From Bacteroidales bacterium (lineage in GTDB: Bacteria > Bacteroidota > Bacteroidia > Bacteroidales > UBA4181), in the NCBI GenBank assembly GCA_028700615.1, contig JAQVSH010000002.1:1-33019 (forward strand): a DNA stretch of 33,019 nucleotides, written 5' to 3'. The position numbers and the translations under genes are program-made. Positions 31,251 to 33,019 of this stretch are shown piece after piece. Numbering within the stretch: position 1 is the first letter of the stretch; each line of letters begins with the position of its first letter. The notes beneath the pieces are model-generated. The model was not told where the DNA came from. It was given only the letters and a program-made list of their open reading frames with translations, and searched no databases.

Positions 31251-33019
31251 TTATTTCGTCAGAACTCCGCCCATCGTATAGATTGCATGCAAAGCTTCCT
31301 GACTGTTTAAACGCGGCGAAGTGAAACCCGTCCAGATCATAAACCATGCATATTTGTTCTGTACGGACAAAGTTTCAGGCGTAGGCACCTGACCTATTTC
31401 GCCTAACGCAATCAATTTGCCTTTGCCCAATTGAACCAGTTGGTCATGATGGCTTTGCTTCCAGTCGTTGTTATAAATATCTGTAGCCAGTACATCTACA
31501 TATTCGTTTCCGGGATAAAAAAGATCATAAGCTCTGGCGGAATCTCCCGGTATGTTGCGTGGTCCGTTGGCGTTCCACACCCAGATGAGGTTATCGAGGT
31601 GGTGATAGTTCACATAGCGGTCGTACATCATGCGATATAGCTTGATAAATCCGTTCTCTCCGGTGCGCCATCCCCACCAGAACCATTCTCCGTTCATCTC
31701 ATGATAAGGTCTCCACAACACCGGAATTTTCTTCTCTTTGAGTTGTTTGAGATAACCCGCCACCTCATCTATTTTAGCCAGCCAGGCGTTGTGTATGGGG
31801 GTTCCGGGGGTCATCAACTGTTCCCACTCGGCATCTGTCAGTTCGCCCTGACATTGTTTTCGGAAGTCTGTCCTGCCCTGATCCATGGGCCGTTGCGAAT
31901 GCCACATCAGGGTGACGAGTCGTCCGTGCTTCCATGCATCGACAGACAGGTCAATTACCTGCTGACAGTCCCATCCCATATCTCCGCCGAACATCAGCGG
32001 CGTTTTGCCGGATGCTTCCCTGATACGGTTGATATCGGCCATATACCTGTCGGGGTTCAAATCGTTGTGGTGTTGTGCAGAAATAATCTTCCCTTCCTTC
32101 ACATTCTGATAGAGTTTAGCCAGCAATGCTTTGGCTTGGGGCGTGGCATTCGGATTAACAGGGGCAAAGGTTGTGTACACAGGGGTCTTTAGCCGATACA
32201 CCACCACATCCTGTGCCGGAATGCTTACTTTGCGGGGATTGGCCGTAGTTCCGTCGTCCATATGTGTCCACAGATTTCGTACCTGATAAGTCAATTTGTC
32301 AAAATCGGTAGCACGTTTCGATACTTCGTCATCGGTGAAATTATACTTTTGCCAGTCGAGAGCGAACTCTTTCGGTGTTTTGGTCCTATTAAAGAGACAC
32401 ATACCCCAATCGCCACCCGTAAGCGGTTTGAACCATACTTCCACTCCGTCTTCAACAGCATAGCGCAGTCCCTGCACTCCCAACCCGTCCTGATTGAGGG
32501 CAATCACTTCGCGATTGGTCAGTATCGCTTTGGTCTCCGGTGTCATATCGCGGAGGTCGTTACCCAGGATAAGCGGCGCAGCCAGCATACACCACAGAGA
32601 AAAGTGTGCACGGTCCTGGTTGACAGTCAGACCATTACCAACTTCCAGCATATCGGGATCATTCCAATGTCCCGGACCTGCATACTTACGCAGGCCTTGT
32701 TGCATGTCGAGTATAGCAAGCACGCTATGCGCGTAGTAGGGTTTCTTTTTTTCATCATCGAATACACAGGCTATGTCGCCCGTCGTACGCCACGAGTGTC
32801 CCACTTCAGAAGCCCAGAGCCATGGCTTGCTGGAACCCCACTCGCACATACTGAAATAGATGGGTCGTCCGGCAGCACGCAACGCATCGCGCATAAGACC
32901 GTATGCTCCCACAGGATTAATGTCTTCGCTGCTACACCAATCGTACTTCAGGTAATCCTCTCCCCATTTGGCATACTGTAAGGCGTCCTGGTATTCATGT
33001 CCGAAACTTCCCGGGCGTC
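31251..33019 (-). CDS. GH27-GH26 fusion (alpha-galactosidase plus beta-mannanase), 5' truncated by window edge
   Basis: 588 complete codons are readable; the frame stays open to the right edge, so the N-terminus (about 120 residues of GH27 plus any signal) is missing. The first part is GH27: PGSFGHEYQDAL, nucleophile Asp26 in DYLKYDWC, CEWG, acid/base Asp81 in SWRTTGD and GHWNDPDMLEVGNG, then a C-terminal beta-sandwich ending near residue 276. The second part (about 285-585) is GH26: acid/base Glu440 in WRPYHEMNGEWFWWGW and nucleophile Glu540 in IALGEIGQ. It should remove alpha-1,6-galactose side chains and cut beta-1,4-mannan, that is galactomannan. It lies 115 bases upstream of the HTCS gene and is GC-rich compared with it. 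Confidence 0.93.
   Translation of the reverse strand, partial: RPGSFGHEYQDALQYAKWGEDYLKYDWCSSEDINPVGAYGLMRDALRAAGRPIYFSMCEWGSSKPWLWASEVGHSWRTTGDIACVFDDEKKKPYYAHSVLAILDMQQGLRKYAGPGHWNDPDMLEVGNGLTVNQDRAHFSLWCMLAAPLILGNDLRDMTPETKAILTNREVIALNQDGLGVQGLRYAVEDGVEVWFKPLTGGDWGMCLFNRTKTPKEFALDWQKYNFTDDEVSKRATDFDKLTYQVRNLWTHMDDGTTANPRKVSIPAQDVVVYRLKTPVYTTFAPVNPNATPQAKALLAKLYQNVKEGKIISAQHHNDLNPDRYMADINRIREASGKTPLMFGGDMGWDCQQVIDLSVDAWKHGRLVTLMWHSQRPMDQGRTDFRKQCQGELTDAEWEQLMTPGTPIHNAWLAKIDEVAGYLKQLKEKKIPVLWRPYHEMNGEWFWWGWRTGENGFIKLYRMMYDRYVNYHHLDNLIWVWNANGPRNIPGDSARAYDLFYPGNEYVDVLATDIYNNDWKQSHHDQLVQLGKGKLIALGEIGQVPTPETLSVQNKYAWFMIWTGFTSPRLNSQEALHAIYTMGGVLTK

Noticed and set aside
32262..32981. 239-codon plus-strand frame opposite GH27
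   Set aside because: Antisense to a clear GH27 domain with intact catalytic motifs; the translation has no recognisable features.
1..33019. tRNA, rRNA, CRISPR, insertion sequence, phage or toxin-antitoxin genes
   Set aside because: No cloverleaf, repeat-spacer array, transposase, integrase or toxin-like frame was recognised on either strand.

Overview
This window looks like chromosomal DNA of a member of the phylum Bacteroidota, most likely order Bacteroidales. The grounds are several promoters of the TTTG / TAnnTTTG type, an almost complete lack of Shine-Dalgarno sites, a one-component-style hybrid two-component system (HTCS) sensor, a sodium-pump type methylmalonyl-CoA decarboxylase set, and housekeeping proteins with Bacteroidales-type sequences. 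No tRNA, rRNA, CRISPR array, insertion sequence or prophage was seen. No gene-free stretch exceeds 300 bases.

Left part (1-8.3 kb): the 5' part of a decarboxylase beta subunit gene (oadB/mmdB, cut by the left edge) lies downstream of dnaX, both on the minus strand. Divergent from dnaX is the ribosomal operon rpsF-rpsR-rplI, where rpsR and rplI carry rare strong Shine-Dalgarno sites. Next come mnmD and an EF-G paralogue (fusA2 type) that has lost the catalytic histidine and other GTPase motif residues. Divergent from fusA2 is a sigma-54-type response regulator without a DNA-binding domain.

Middle part (8.3-23.6 kb): a minus-strand operon encodes methylmalonyl-CoA epimerase, carboxyltransferase MmdA, the OadG-type membrane subunit and a biotin carrier. 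It lacks its beta subunit, whose only visible candidate is the gene at the left edge. A Tat lipoprotein oxidoreductase gene diverges from it. A minus-strand repair/modification run follows: recQ, a DUF5063-like gene, a WRN/RNase D-type 3'-5' exonuclease gene, xseB and miaB. Divergent from recQ is a tight plus-strand run: M14 peptidase, fused SpmA-SpmB membrane protein, tex, tadA and pgeF.

Right part (23.6-33 kb): a carbohydrate region, all on the minus strand. It has a GH9 endoglucanase-like enzyme, a 35-residue lysine-rich protein found by direct translation, an acyltransferase-3 membrane protein, an HTCS regulator with an unusual inverted-repeat leader containing a short upstream ORF, and the C-terminal part of a GH27-GH26 fusion that joins alpha-galactosidase and beta-mannanase modules. 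Together these suggest the edge of a galactomannan/glucomannan utilisation locus continuing beyond the right edge; no SusC/SusD pair is visible here. The GH27-GH26 gene is much richer in G+C than the adjacent regulator gene.

Most notable items: the GH27-GH26 fusion, the HTCS leader, the catalytically altered EF-G, the split decarboxylase operon, the RecQ plus WRN-type exonuclease cluster, and an A8 slippery run in dnaX at almost the same codon as the E. coli frameshift site.
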